This document shows positions 7,977 to 16,494 of a stretch of 64,000 nucleotides of DNA, in pieces. The stretch's first letter is position 1; every line of letters starts with the position of its first letter. Under the pieces are notes generated by a model. That model saw nothing but the letters and a program-made list of their open reading frames with translations, was not told the origin of the DNA and ran no database searches. The DNA lies in contig NZ_BMVE01000009.1 in the NCBI RefSeq assembly GCF_014650555.1, positions 62,001-126,000 on the forward strand. The letters run 5' to 3'. Source of the DNA: Streptomyces goshikiensis. GTDB lineage: Bacteria; Actinomycetota; Actinomycetes; Streptomycetales; Streptomycetaceae. The position numbers and the translations under genes were made by a program.

Positions 7977-9356
7977 ATGAAGCCCTCGACGTCCCCGCGC
8001 CCGCTGTCGGCGGCGCTCCAGGACCGGACGGAGTCCGTCACGGTGTGGGGGGCGGGCTACATCGGTCTGTCCGCCGCGTGCGCCCTGGCCGGAGCCGGAT
8101 TCCCCTGCACGGTGCTCGACACCGACGGGAACCGGGTCGGCCAGATCAACGCCGGCGTGGTGCCGCTGCCGGGCTTCGAGGACGTCATCCCCCTCGCCGA
8201 AGCCCGCTCCGGCGGGCGGCTGCGGGCGGCGTCCCCCGAGGACACCGCGGCGGTCGCCGCCCGGGTGCACCTGGTCTGCGTCAACACCGACCGCGACGGC
8301 CGGCCGGTGACCGGGCCGCTGACCGAGGTGCTCACCGCCATCGCCGGGGCCCGCACCGGCGGCGAGACCCTGATCGCCCTGGAGAGCACGGTCAGCCTGC
8401 GCTGGCTCGACGAACTGGTGCCCGCCGCCCTCGGCGCGGCCCCCGCGGGCGACCCGTCGCTCCACCTGGTCGCCGCACCCCGCCGGGACTGGATGCTCTC
8501 CCCCGAGATGAACCTGCGGACCCTGCCCCGCGTGGTGGGCACCGCCCGCCCGGAGTCCCTGCCCCTGGCCCGGGAGCTGTACGAGGCGATCAGCGAGGTC
8601 GTCCATCCCGCGCCGGACTGGCGGCACGCCGGTCTGACCAAGCCGGTCGAGAACCTCTACCGCTACCTGGACCTGGTGCTGACCAACCAGCTCGCCGAGG
8701 CGTACCCGGGCCTGGACGTGCCCGAGGTGCTGCGGCTGGCCGGCACCAAGTGGAACGTGCCCACCTTCCACCCCTCCATCGGCATCGGCGGCTACTGCAT
8801 CCCGCTCAGCCCCCGGTTCGCCGTCGACGGGGCGGGCGAGGGCCCGGTCGATGTCGAGGGCGGCCCGGGCGCTGCCGAGGACGGCCTGCTCCCGCTGGTC
8901 GCCGCCGCGATGGCCTGGGACGGGGACCACCCGGCCCGGGTCGCGGAATCGATCCTCCGGATCGCCGACGGCCCCATCGGAATCCTCGGCCTCAGCTACG
9001 CGCCCAACGCCCGGATCGTCGAGGGCTCGCCCGCCCGGCGGCTCGCCGAGCACCTGCTCGCCCGCGGCGCCGACGTGCTGCTGCACGACCCGTACTTCAC
9101 CCCCGAGGAGATCACCTCCCTCACCGGCGCCCGGCCGCTGAGCTGGCCGGACGACCTGGGCGGCCTCGGCACCCTGGTCGCCGTCACCCCGCACGACCTC
9201 TACGGCGACCTGCCCGCCCGCCTCGCCGCGCTGGCGGACCCGCCGGCGGTCGTGGACAACCTCGGCAGCTACGGCGCCACGCTGCGCGGCACCGCAGTCC
9301 GCTACGCGGAATGGGGCACCCCCGCCACGCGACCCGCCGCCGAGCCCCGGCCCTGA
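7977..9356 (+). CDS. UDP-glucose/UDP-ManNAc dehydrogenase family protein
   Basis: A 459-residue nucleotide-sugar 6-dehydrogenase. The Rossmann motif VWGAGYIGLSAACALAGAGF is near residue 23, and the central region GLTKPVENLYRYLDLVLTNQ carries the conserved Lys and Asn. The catalytic cysteine is in GIGGYCIPLSP (about residue 267), corresponding to GxGGxCxPxD; the C-terminal UDP-binding domain starts near 325. It would oxidise a UDP-hexose to the uronate with 2 NAD+. WecC-like UDP-N-acetylhexosamine substrates are possible because a PIG-L deacetylase follows. It opens a second transcription unit of the cluster. Family call firm; exact sugar unknown. Confidence 0.8.
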   Translation: MKPSTSPRPLSAALQDRTESVTVWGAGYIGLSAACALAGAGFPCTVLDTDGNRVGQINAGVVPLPGFEDVIPLAEARSGGRLRAASPEDTAAVAARVHLVCVNTDRDGRPVTGPLTEVLTAIAGARTGGETLIALESTVSLRWLDELVPAALGAAPAGDPSLHLVAAPRRDWMLSPEMNLRTLPRVVGTARPESLPLARELYEAISEVVHPAPDWRHAGLTKPVENLYRYLDLVLTNQLAEAYPGLDVPEVLRLAGTKWNVPTFHPSIGIGGYCIPLSPRFAVDGAGEGPVDVEGGPGAAEDGLLPLVAAAMAWDGDHPARVAESILRIADGPIGILGLSYAPNARIVEGSPARRLAEHLLARGADVLLHDPYFTPEEITSLTGARPLSWPDDLGGLGTLVAVTPHDLYGDLPARLAALADPPAVVDNLGSYGATLRGTAVRYAEWGTPATRPAAEPRP

Positions 9357-9403
9357 GCCCCGCCGCCGGGCTCCGGCACCGCGCGCCCCGGCCCTGAGCC
9401 CCG
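9345..9403 (+). repeat. 18-bp direct repeat across the dehydrogenase stop codon
   Basis: CCCCGGCCCTGAGCCCCG occurs at 9345-9362, where it contains the stop codon, and again at 9386-9403. The period is 41 bp. It probably arose by local duplication in the 114-nt spacer before the epimerase gene. Confidence 0.7.
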
Positions 9404-9470
9404 GCCGCCCTGCCCCCCGTACGCACACCCTTCACCCACCGCGCCCGCGCACCAGCACCAGGGAGACCCC

Positions 9471-10388
9471 ATGAAAGCCGTCGTCACAGGCGGAAGCGGA
9501 TTCCTCGGCAGCACCATCGCCTGCCGACTGATCGAGGAGGGCCACGACGTCACCGTCCTCGACCTGAAGCCCATCGGCACCAAGGGCCTGCGCCCCGACG
9601 CCCGCTTCGTCCAGGGCGACGTCCGCGACTCCGAACTGCTGATGAAGACCTTCCAGGACGCCGAGGAGGTCTACCACCTGGCCGGCGTCCTCGGGACCTC
9701 CGAACTCCAGGAGACCCCGCAGGAAGCCATCGACGTCAACATCGGCGGCACCGTCAAGGTCTTCGAGGCGGCCGGCACCTGCGGAGTGCCCCGGGTCTTC
9801 TACCCCGGCAAGCCCAACGTCTGGCTGAACACCTACACCATCACCAAGGCGGCGGCCGAGTCCTTCGCGCAGATGGCCAACGAGTCCGGCCCCAGCCGCA
9901 TCTGCTCCCTGCGCTACTACAACGCCTACGGCCCCGGCCAGGCCCTGCTCCCCATCCGCAAGATCGTCCCCGCCTTCGCCGCGCAGGCCATGCGGGGCCT
10001 GCCGATCCAGGTCTACGGCGACGGCGAGCAGATCGTCGACATGGTCTACTCCCACGACCTCGCCGACATGACCATCCGCTTCACCCGCACCGAGCGCACC
10101 GACGTGATCCCGGACTGCGGCAGCGGGATCAGCGTCAGCGTCAACGAGGTGGCCGCCTCGGTCAACGAGCACTTCGGCAACGCCGCGGGCATCCTGCACC
10201 TGCCGATGCGCCCGGGCGAGGTGCCGCGCACCGTCCTCACCGCCGACATGGCCGAGCTGCGCGAGGTCCTCGGCGAGCCGCGCCTGAGCGACTACACCAC
10301 CTCGCTCGCGGAGACCCTGGACTGGTACGCCCGGCTGCCCGCCGAGGAGATCGACAAGACGGTGGCCTTCTACGGATGGCAGGTGTGA
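9471..10388 (+). CDS. NAD-dependent epimerase/dehydratase (extended SDR)
   Basis: A 305-residue extended short-chain dehydrogenase. The start is GGSGFLGSTIACRLIEEGHDVTVLD with the TGGSGFLG NAD motif at 7-14. DVRD is near 44-47, HLAGV near 70, and the catalytic Tyr-x-x-x-Lys is in NTYTITKAAAESF (about 124-136). The later region RYYNAYGPGQ is typical of UDP-hexose 4-epimerases and related sugar enzymes. A catalytic Ser before the Tyr is not obvious (PGKPNVWLN), so the mechanism may differ. Good SD (AGGGAGA) at 9461. It probably acts on the sugar handled by the preceding dehydrogenase. Confidence 0.8.
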   Translation: MKAVVTGGSGFLGSTIACRLIEEGHDVTVLDLKPIGTKGLRPDARFVQGDVRDSELLMKTFQDAEEVYHLAGVLGTSELQETPQEAIDVNIGGTVKVFEAAGTCGVPRVFYPGKPNVWLNTYTITKAAAESFAQMANESGPSRICSLRYYNAYGPGQALLPIRKIVPAFAAQAMRGLPIQVYGDGEQIVDMVYSHDLADMTIRFTRTERTDVIPDCGSGISVSVNEVAASVNEHFGNAAGILHLPMRPGEVPRTVLTADMAELREVLGEPRLSDYTTSLAETLDWYARLPAEEIDKTVAFYGWQV

Positions 10389-11077
10389 CCGGCGCCCCCG
10401 CCGCCGCCCCGGACGCCGGGCACCACCCGGCCACCGTGCTGGTGGTGGTCGCCCACCCCGACGACGCGGAGATCGCCGCCGGCGGCACCATCGCCCGCCT
10501 CAGTTCCTCCGGCGTCCGGGTGGTCACCGCCGTCCTCTCCCTGCCCGAGTCCGGTGCGCAGGGCGAGCGGCGCACCCGGTACACCGAGCGGGCGGCCGAG
10601 ACCCTCGGCTACGAGCTGCGCTGGCCGACCCGTGGCGAGAACCGGCAGGTCGCCGACATCGGGGAGATCGCCCTGGTGGCCACGGTGGACCGGCTGATCG
10701 CCGAGGTCGCCCCCCGGGCGGTGCTCACCCACTGGAGCGGCGACGGCCACGCGGACCACCGCCTCACCGCCCGGGCGGCCGCCGCCGCGACCCGCACCTG
10801 CCGCGTCGACCTCTACGGGATGCGGCCGGGCGAGACCCGTACCCCGGCGTTCTCCCGCTTCGCCCCGCAGGTGTTCGTGGACATCACCGCCCACTCCGCC
10901 GCCAAGCGGCGCGCCCTGGAACCCTTCGCCGCCGCCCGGCCCGGCTTCCGGCCCCTCGACCTGGCGGCGGTGGAGGCAGCGGACCGCTTCCACGGGAGCC
11001 TGAGCGGAACCGACCGCGCGGAGAGCTTCGTCGTGGAGCGGGCACACGGGCTCGGGGGGCTGCTCGCGGCCGGCTGA
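10385..11077 (+). CDS. PIG-L (LmbE-like) zinc deacetylase
   Basis: A 230-residue PIG-L family protein. The preferred start is GTG at 10385, overlapping the epimerase stop (GTGA); ATG at 10376 is an alternative. The zinc motif AHPDDAE is near residue 25, and the HxxH partner appears as HADH near 120, so the metal site is complete. Relatives remove N-acetyl groups from GlcNAc-containing substrates (MshB, Bshb, teicoplanin deacetylase). With the dehydrogenase and epimerase it suggests an amino-sugar or aminouronic-acid building block. No glycosyltransferase is encoded nearby. Confidence 0.85.
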   Translation: MTGAPAAAPDAGHHPATVLVVVAHPDDAEIAAGGTIARLSSSGVRVVTAVLSLPESGAQGERRTRYTERAAETLGYELRWPTRGENRQVADIGEIALVATVDRLIAEVAPRAVLTHWSGDGHADHRLTARAAAAATRTCRVDLYGMRPGETRTPAFSRFAPQVFVDITAHSAAKRRALEPFAAARPGFRPLDLAAVEAADRFHGSLSGTDRAESFVVERAHGLGGLLAAG

Positions 11078-11120
11078 ACCCACGGGACCGCGGACTGCGG
11101 CGGCCCGGCTCCGCCTGGCC

Positions 11121-11147
11121 TTGACCGAGTATATTCACTATATTCAC
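11121..11147 (+). promoter_or_regulatory. Tandem TATATTCAC repeat in front of the XRE-TPR regulator
   Basis: TATATTCAC occurs twice in perfect tandem, at 11130-11138 and 11139-11147, and is flanked by CGAGT and ACTCG. TTGACC at 11121-11126 precedes it. The exact -10 is unclear. Tandem 9-mers next to the regulator's own start suggest autoregulation. Confidence 0.5.
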
Positions 11148-11188
11148 TCGGGATGTCCTGCCGTCAGTCACAATAGGGGGAAGCCGTC

Positions 11189-12577
11189 ATGGCGGAATCG
11201 CAGACTCTGGGGTCACGGATCCGCCGGCTGCGCCGCGAGGCCGGCCTGTCGCAGATGGACCTGGCCGGCGAGAACCTCTCCCCGAGCTACATCTCGCTGC
11301 TGGAGGCGGGCAAGCGCACCCCCTCCCCGGAGGTCCTGGAACAGATCGCCGCCCGGCTCGGCTGCGCCCCCGGGCAGCTGCTGGAACTGCTGGCGCCCGA
11401 ACGGCACGACACCCTCCAGACGGACCTGCGCTACGCGGAGATCAGCCTGCGCAACGGCGACCCCAAGACCGCCCTGGACACCTACTCCGCGGTCCGCGAC
11501 AAGGCCGCCGCCGCCGGGCAGGACGGCATCCGGCTGACCGCCGAGTACGGCGTGGCCCAGGCCCTGGAGCACGACGGCCGGCTGGAGGAGGCCGCCGACC
11601 GCTACCAGGCGCTGCTGGACCACGCCGGATACGGACAGTCCCTGATCCCGCGGCTGGCGGTGGCGGTGGCACTGTGCCGCTGCTACCGGGAGACGGGCGA
11701 CCTGGCCCACGCGATCGACCTGGCCAACGCCACCCTGGAGGAGGCCCGCGCGCTCCGGCTCACCCCGACCGTGCTGGGCGTCGAACTGCTGGCCACCCTC
11801 GTCGGGCTGTACTGCGAGCGCGGCGACCTGCACCGCGCGGCCGCCCTGGCCCGGACCGCCATCGAGGAGGCGGAGGGCATCGACGACCGCAAGGCCCTGG
11901 GCGCCGCCTACTGGAACGCCGGAGTGGTGGCGCACCGGGGCGGCGCCTCCGCCGACGCCCTGCTGCTGCTCGAACGCGCCCTGGCCATCTACTCCGAGGG
12001 CGACGACGCCCGGGCGCTGTCCCGGCTGCGCAACGCGTACGCGTCGGTGCTGATGCAGTCGGAGTCCGGTGACATCGCGGAGGCCAAGTCACAGCTGGTG
12101 CGCAGCGCCGAGACCCTCGCCGACCACGGCAGCACCGTGGACATGGCGTACTGCGAGACCGCGCTCGCCCGCGCCTGCCTGCTGGAGTCCGACCCCCGCC
12201 AGGCCGGGGAGCACGCCCGGCGGGCCCTGGAACTGCTGGGCTCCGGACACCGGCTGGAGACCGCGCGCACCCTCCTGGTCCTGGCGGGCGCCCAACTGCA
12301 ACTCGGCGACGCCGAGGCGGCCGAGGCCGGCTGCGAGCGGGCCGCGCTGCTGCTGGAGGCCTCCGAGGCGGACCGGCAGGCGGCCTCCGCCTGGAACGAC
12401 CTCGGGGAACTGCTGGAGCGCTCCGGGCGCACCGAGCGCGCCGTGTGGGCCTTCCGTCAGAGCCTGCGCTGCCTCGGCCAGCGCAGCAGCCTGCTCCCGG
12501 CCGCCGACGGACCGGCCGGCGCCGGATCGGCCGCGGGCCGGGCGGGAGCCGCAGGGGCCGCCGACCGCGGGCGATAG
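11189..12577 (+). CDS. XRE-family regulator with TPR domain
   Basis: A 462-residue protein. The HTH is at residues 9-60 (SRIRRLRREAGLSQMDLAGE, then SPSYISLLEAGKRTPSPEVL), a classical lambda-repressor-type domain. The rest, from about 75, is a run of 34-residue TPR-like helical pairs (RLEEAADRYQALLDHAG, DLAHAIDLANATLEEAR, NAGVVAHRGGASADALLLLE), typical of peptide- or protein-sensing TPR regulators. Such proteins (Rap/PlcR/NprR-like in Firmicutes, XRE-TPR in Streptomyces) can bind small peptides. That makes feedback by the 22-residue peptide an attractive guess. SD is AGGGGG at 11175. It closes the cluster and is followed by tandem GCGGGTAG repeats and a gene-free gap. Confidence 0.85.
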   Translation: MAESQTLGSRIRRLRREAGLSQMDLAGENLSPSYISLLEAGKRTPSPEVLEQIAARLGCAPGQLLELLAPERHDTLQTDLRYAEISLRNGDPKTALDTYSAVRDKAAAAGQDGIRLTAEYGVAQALEHDGRLEEAADRYQALLDHAGYGQSLIPRLAVAVALCRCYRETGDLAHAIDLANATLEEARALRLTPTVLGVELLATLVGLYCERGDLHRAAALARTAIEEAEGIDDRKALGAAYWNAGVVAHRGGASADALLLLERALAIYSEGDDARALSRLRNAYASVLMQSESGDIAEAKSQLVRSAETLADHGSTVDMAYCETALARACLLESDPRQAGEHARRALELLGSGHRLETARTLLVLAGAQLQLGDAEAAEAGCERAALLLEASEADRQAASAWNDLGELLERSGRTERAVWAFRQSLRCLGQRSSLLPAADGPAGAGSAAGRAGAAGAADRGR

Positions 12578-12743
12578 GCGGGTAGGCGGGTAGGCGACGG
12601 GCGATAGACGCGGCCGTAGATCATTTGCAGATATCGTGTTGATCGCCGGCGCCTAACGTCGGAGGAGACAGCGCGGGAACGGGCGATCGCCCCTTCCCGA
12701 CACCGCTCACCGGTTCCTCCCCGCGACGAAAGCAGACGCCCGC

Positions 12744-12959
12744 ATGCCGCACGCAGCCAGCCGCACCACCGGTGTCCGTACGTCCTCCGGGGCCGTCACC
12801 GGCCCGTTCCGGCACCGCAGCGTTCAGGCGGCGGTACTGGCCCTGCTGCTCGCGGCCTGGCCCGCCGAACTCGCCACGGCGACGGCACCGGAGTTCCACG
12901 GCGTACTGACGGGGATCGAGAGCGCCGCGCACACCAAGGACATTCCCCTCTGCTGCTGA
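12744..12959 (+). CDS. Small secreted or membrane peptide with C-terminal Cys-Cys
   Basis: A 71-residue ORF. Residues 25-47 form a hydrophobic stretch (SVQAAVLALLLAAWPAELAT) after a basic N-terminus, like a signal peptide with a long n-region. The C-terminus is KDIPLCC. There is no good SD before the ATG (only GACGAAAG about 12 nt upstream), so the start is uncertain. Its neighbour is another small exported protein. I do not recognise it. It could be a real peptide or an over-called ORF; length and reading are suggestive but not decisive. Confidence 0.4.
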   Translation: MPHAASRTTGVRTSSGAVTGPFRHRSVQAAVLALLLAAWPAELATATAPEFHGVLTGIESAAHTKDIPLCC

Positions 12960-13038
12960 CGGAACCCGTCCGCGGCCACGCACCACCCGCTCGACCCACC
13001 GGCAGACCACCGGTGGTGAACGTCAAGGAGGACCCCTC

Positions 13039-13257
13039 ATGTTCAAGCTGCCCCGTGCCTGTGCGGCACTCGGCCTGACGCTGCTCGCCGCGACCGCCCT
13101 GGGCGCCGCCGGCCTCACCCCCGCCGCCCTCGCGCACACCCCCACGCCGGTGGGCCAGCGGGTCGTCGTCCAGGCCGACGGGATGGGGACGGGGCACGAC
13201 GAGGTGCCCGAGGTCAACAACACCGGGTCCAGCTTCGACCCGCGCGAGAAGATGTGA
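13039..13257 (+). CDS. Small secreted protein (72 aa)
   Basis: A 72-residue protein behind a very strong SD (AAGGAGG, 13025-13031). A clear signal peptide (MFKLPRACAALGLTLLAATA...) probably ends at AALA-HT near residue 33. The mature part is about 39 residues, acidic, Cys-free and ends in SSFDPREKM. An intrinsic terminator follows. Function unknown; the mature peptide could be a signal or a structural peptide. Confidence 0.7.
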   Translation: MFKLPRACAALGLTLLAATALGAAGLTPAALAHTPTPVGQRVVVQADGMGTGHDEVPEVNNTGSSFDPREKM

Positions 13258-13273
13258 TCCAGGGCTGACGGGA

Positions 13274-13312
13274 GGCCGTCCGGCGGCGCGGGTAACCCCG
13301 CCCCGGGCGGCC
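13274..13312 (+). terminator. Intrinsic terminator after the small secreted protein
   Basis: GGCCGTCCGG (13274-13283) pairs with CCGGGCGGCC (13303-13312), with one G-U pair and further inner pairing (GCGGG/CCCGC). TTTT follows directly at 13313-13316. It sits between this gene and the convergent SARP gene. Confidence 0.8.
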
Positions 13313-13410
13313 TTTTCCGTACGCGCCCCCGCGCGGCCCGTTTCCGTACGTCCCCCGTGCCCCCGCCCCCGTGCCCCCGCCCCCGCGCCCCCCGTCGCGC
13401 GGCCGCGCCG

Positions 13411-16400
13411 TCAGCCCAGCCCGGCCAGCAGCTTCGACACGTCGGCCGCGTCGGGCAGCCCGAGGCGGGTGAAGACCCCGTGGGCCTCCGTCAGATGGCC
13501 CCTGGCCCGGCCCGTTTCCCCCAGACCGGCCAGCGCCCGCCCCATCGCGACCAGGGAGTGCGCCCGGTCCCGCTCGGAGCACGCCTCCTCGCAGCGGGCC
13601 ACCGCCGCGGCCGCGTACTGCACGGCCTCCAGCTCCCGCCCGGTGCTGCGCAGGGTCTCCGCCAGCCGGTAGAGCACCTGCGCCTCCCGCTCCCGCAGCC
13701 CGGCCGCCCGGCACACCGTCAGGGCCTCGCCGTAGCGGGCCACCGCCTCCTCGTAGCGCCCCAGTTCGTGCAGGGCCAGGCCCAGCACGTAGAGGGCGTA
13801 GGCCGCACTGGCGTCGTCGTCCAGCTCGCGCATCAGCGCCAGCGCGGACTCGCAGGACGGAATGGCCTCCTCGGAGCGCCCGCTGCGCACCCGGGCCAGC
13901 GCCGCGTTGACGGTGGTCACCGCCGCACCCGAGCGGTGTCCCAGCGTGTGCGCGAGGGCGATCGCCTCGTCGTAGCAGGCCGCCGCCTCCTCGAAGCGGC
14001 GCAGGAACTGCGCCACCAGGCCGAGGTCGTTGAGGGCCTGGCGCAGGGTGTACACGTCCTCGGCGGCGCGCGCCGCCTCGACGGCCAGTCCGGCGTGCCG
14101 CCCCGCGTCGGCGATCCGGTCGGCGCGCAGCGCGATGCCCCCGCAGAGCATCCGGGCCCGCCCGATGATCCTCGGACAGCCGGTCAGTTCCGCGGTCTCG
14201 GTCAGCGCGAGCGCCACCGGGGTCATCCGGTCGTACCACACGGCGTGGGTGTACGGGCTGACCGCGAGCAGCAGGTCCACCGCGCTGCCGAGCCGGTCCT
14301 GCGCGGCGTCCGGCAGGCGCAGGGTGACGGTGCTCAGCGCGGCCGCGACCAGGCCGTCGATCTCGGCCGCCACCCACGCGCGGGCGGCGTGCACGTCGCG
14401 GAACTCCAGCCCGGCCGACCGCAGCGGGCCGAAGGCGTCCGCCACCGGATCCCCGGGGATCGCGTGCGGGAACGCGCTGGCGGCCGTCGCCAGCAGGAAG
14501 TCCAGCAGCCGGCCGAGGGCCGCCGCCGCCTCCGCGGGGTCGTGCGACTCGGCGCGCTGCCGGGCGAAGACCCGTACGAGGTCGTGGTAGCCGTAACGGC
14601 CGGGCTTGGCGGACTCCAGCATCGCGGCATCGGTCAGCGACTCCAGCAGGACCTCCGCCGTGCTCTCGTCGACCCCCATCGCGGCGGCCGCCGCCGGTAC
14701 CCCGATGTCCGCCGCGCCGGCCAGGGCGACCAGCCGGAAGGCCCGCGCCTGGGCGCCGGTGAGCTGCTGGTAGCCCAGTTCGAAGGCGGCGTCGATGGCC
14801 AGCGCGCCGATCCGCAGTTCGGCGATGCGCCGCTGCTCGTCCGCCAGGCGCGCGGTCAGCGTCGCCACCGACCAGGCGGGCCGGGCCGACAGCCGGGTGG
14901 CCACGATCCGCACCGCGAGCGGCAGGTGGCCGCAGGTCTCGACCAGCCGCAGGGCGTCCTCCCGCTGCGCCGCCAGCCGCTCCCGGCCGATGATCGAGCC
15001 GAGCAGGGCCAGCGCCTCGTCGCTGCGGAACGGCTCCAGCAGGAGCTGGGAGGTCAACGGCAGGTCGAACATGGGCGATCTGCTGGTGAGGATGACGGCG
15101 CAGCTGGCCGAACCCGGTATCAGCTCTCTGACCTGGGCGGCGTCCCGGGCGTTGTCCAGGACGATCAGCAGCCGTCTCCCGTCCACCAGCGACCGGAAGA
15201 GCCGGCAGCGCTCCTCGACGCCGTCGGGCACCTTGTCCTCGGGCACGCCGAGCGCGGCCAGGAACCCGGCCAGGACGAAGCCCGGCTTGGCCGGGTCGGC
15301 GCCGCTGCCCCGCAGGTCGGCGTGGAGCTGGCCGTCGGGGTAGTGGGCGCGGGCCCGGTGGGCGATGTGCAGGGTGAGGCAGGTCTTGCCGACGCCGCCC
15401 ATCCCGGCGGCGGCCAGGACGACCGGGGTCCGGCGCGCCGGTTCGGTGAGCAGCGCGTGCCAGGCGTCGACCTGCTCGGTCCGGCCGACGAAGTCCGGTG
15501 CGTCGTAGGGGAGCTGGGCGGGCACCGGCGCCCCCGCCGGGTGCGCGGCGGTCTGCTGCCCGGCGCTTTGGTGCGCCTTCGCCGAGGGCGGCGGATTCGG
15601 CCGGTCCGCCTCGCCGTCCTCCCGCCGCGGCGGGTGGGCGTACGGGTCCGCGGCCTCGTCGCGGGCCTCTTCGCGGTCCTCGTCGTCGCCGCCCGGTTCC
15701 GGCGGCTCCGCGGGCAGCGCCGGGGAGGTCCCGGCCAGCGCGGGGTCGCCGGTGAGGATCCGCCGGTGCACCTCGGCCAGTTCCGGACCGGGCTCGATGC
15801 CCTGTTCCTCGACGAGCAGGTCCCGTACCCGGCTGAACACCGCGAGGGCGTCGGCCTGGCGGCCCGCACCGTAGAGCGCGCGCATCAGCAGGCCGTACGG
15901 GCGTTCCCGCAGCGGATGGGCGTCGGTCAGCTCGACGAGGTCCGGGATGGCCGGGCGGTGGTGGCCGAGGGCCAGGGCGAGCTCGAAGCGCTCTTCGAGC
16001 AGGGCCAGCCGCAGTTCCTCCAGCCGGACGCGCTGGCGCTCCGCGAACGGGCCGGGCACCCCGGCCAGCGGCTCTCCCTGCCAGAGGTCCAGGGCCCGTG
16101 CGAGGAACTGCCGGGCCTGCGGCACCCGGCCGTCGGCGCAGGCGCGCGAGGCCTCGGCTGCCAGCTCCTCGGCCCGGCACACGTCCAGGGCCGTGCCGGG
16201 CACGGCCAGCCGGTACCCGTCGCCGGCCAGCTCGAGGACGGTCGGCGCGGCGCCGTCGGTCTCCAGCAGCTTGCGCAGCCGCCAGACGTAGGTGCGGATG
16301 GTGGTCACCGCGCGGGTCGGCGGCGCGTCCGCCCAGAGCGCACCGACGATCTGCGCCATGGAGACGGGCTGGTTGGCGCGCAGCAGCAGCAGCGACAGCA

Positions 16401-16494
16401 GCGCCTGCTGCTGCGGCGGCCCCACCCGCAGTTCGACATCCCCCCGGTATGCCCGAACCGCGCCCAGAACCTCGAAACGGAATCCTCCAGCCAC
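13411..16494 (-). CDS. AfsR/SARP-family regulator with NB-ARC and TPR domains
   Basis: A 1027-residue regulator with GTG start at 16494 and SD GAGGGG 8 nt upstream. The order is an OmpR-type winged helix (1-95; FEVLGAVRAYRGDVELRVG...VWRLRKLLE), BTAD (about 96-245), an acidic Pro/Asp/Glu-rich linker (about 255-330), NB-ARC ATPase with P-loop GMGGVGKT near 365 and LLIVLDNARD near 440, then TPR repeats from about 700 to the end. This is the large AfsR/RedD-like activator architecture. Such proteins switch on specialised-metabolite genes. The nearest candidates are the two small secreted peptides, the P450, or the peptide cluster upstream. It is transcribed toward the secreted peptides and divergent from the P450. 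Confidence 0.9.
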   Translation of the reverse strand: MAGGFRFEVLGAVRAYRGDVELRVGPPQQQALLSLLLLRANQPVSMAQIVGALWADAPPTRAVTTIRTYVWRLRKLLETDGAAPTVLELAGDGYRLAVPGTALDVCRAEELAAEASRACADGRVPQARQFLARALDLWQGEPLAGVPGPFAERQRVRLEELRLALLEERFELALALGHHRPAIPDLVELTDAHPLRERPYGLLMRALYGAGRQADALAVFSRVRDLLVEEQGIEPGPELAEVHRRILTGDPALAGTSPALPAEPPEPGGDDEDREEARDEAADPYAHPPRREDGEADRPNPPPSAKAHQSAGQQTAAHPAGAPVPAQLPYDAPDFVGRTEQVDAWHALLTEPARRTPVVLAAAGMGGVGKTCLTLHIAHRARAHYPDGQLHADLRGSGADPAKPGFVLAGFLAALGVPEDKVPDGVEERCRLFRSLVDGRRLLIVLDNARDAAQVRELIPGSASCAVILTSRSPMFDLPLTSQLLLEPFRSDEALALLGSIIGRERLAAQREDALRLVETCGHLPLAVRIVATRLSARPAWSVATLTARLADEQRRIAELRIGALAIDAAFELGYQQLTGAQARAFRLVALAGAADIGVPAAAAAMGVDESTAEVLLESLTDAAMLESAKPGRYGYHDLVRVFARQRAESHDPAEAAAALGRLLDFLLATAASAFPHAIPGDPVADAFGPLRSAGLEFRDVHAARAWVAAEIDGLVAAALSTVTLRLPDAAQDRLGSAVDLLLAVSPYTHAVWYDRMTPVALALTETAELTGCPRIIGRARMLCGGIALRADRIADAGRHAGLAVEAARAAEDVYTLRQALNDLGLVAQFLRRFEEAAACYDEAIALAHTLGHRSGAAVTTVNAALARVRSGRSEEAIPSCESALALMRELDDDASAAYALYVLGLALHELGRYEEAVARYGEALTVCRAAGLREREAQVLYRLAETLRSTGRELEAVQYAAAAVARCEEACSERDRAHSLVAMGRALAGLGETGRARGHLTEAHGVFTRLGLPDAADVSKLLAGLG

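Noticed and set aside
10376..10384. ATG at 10376 as the start of the PIG-L deacetylase
   Set aside because: GTG at 10385 overlaps the epimerase stop in the usual GTGA form; the ATG adds only three residues. Kept as an alternative, not preferred.
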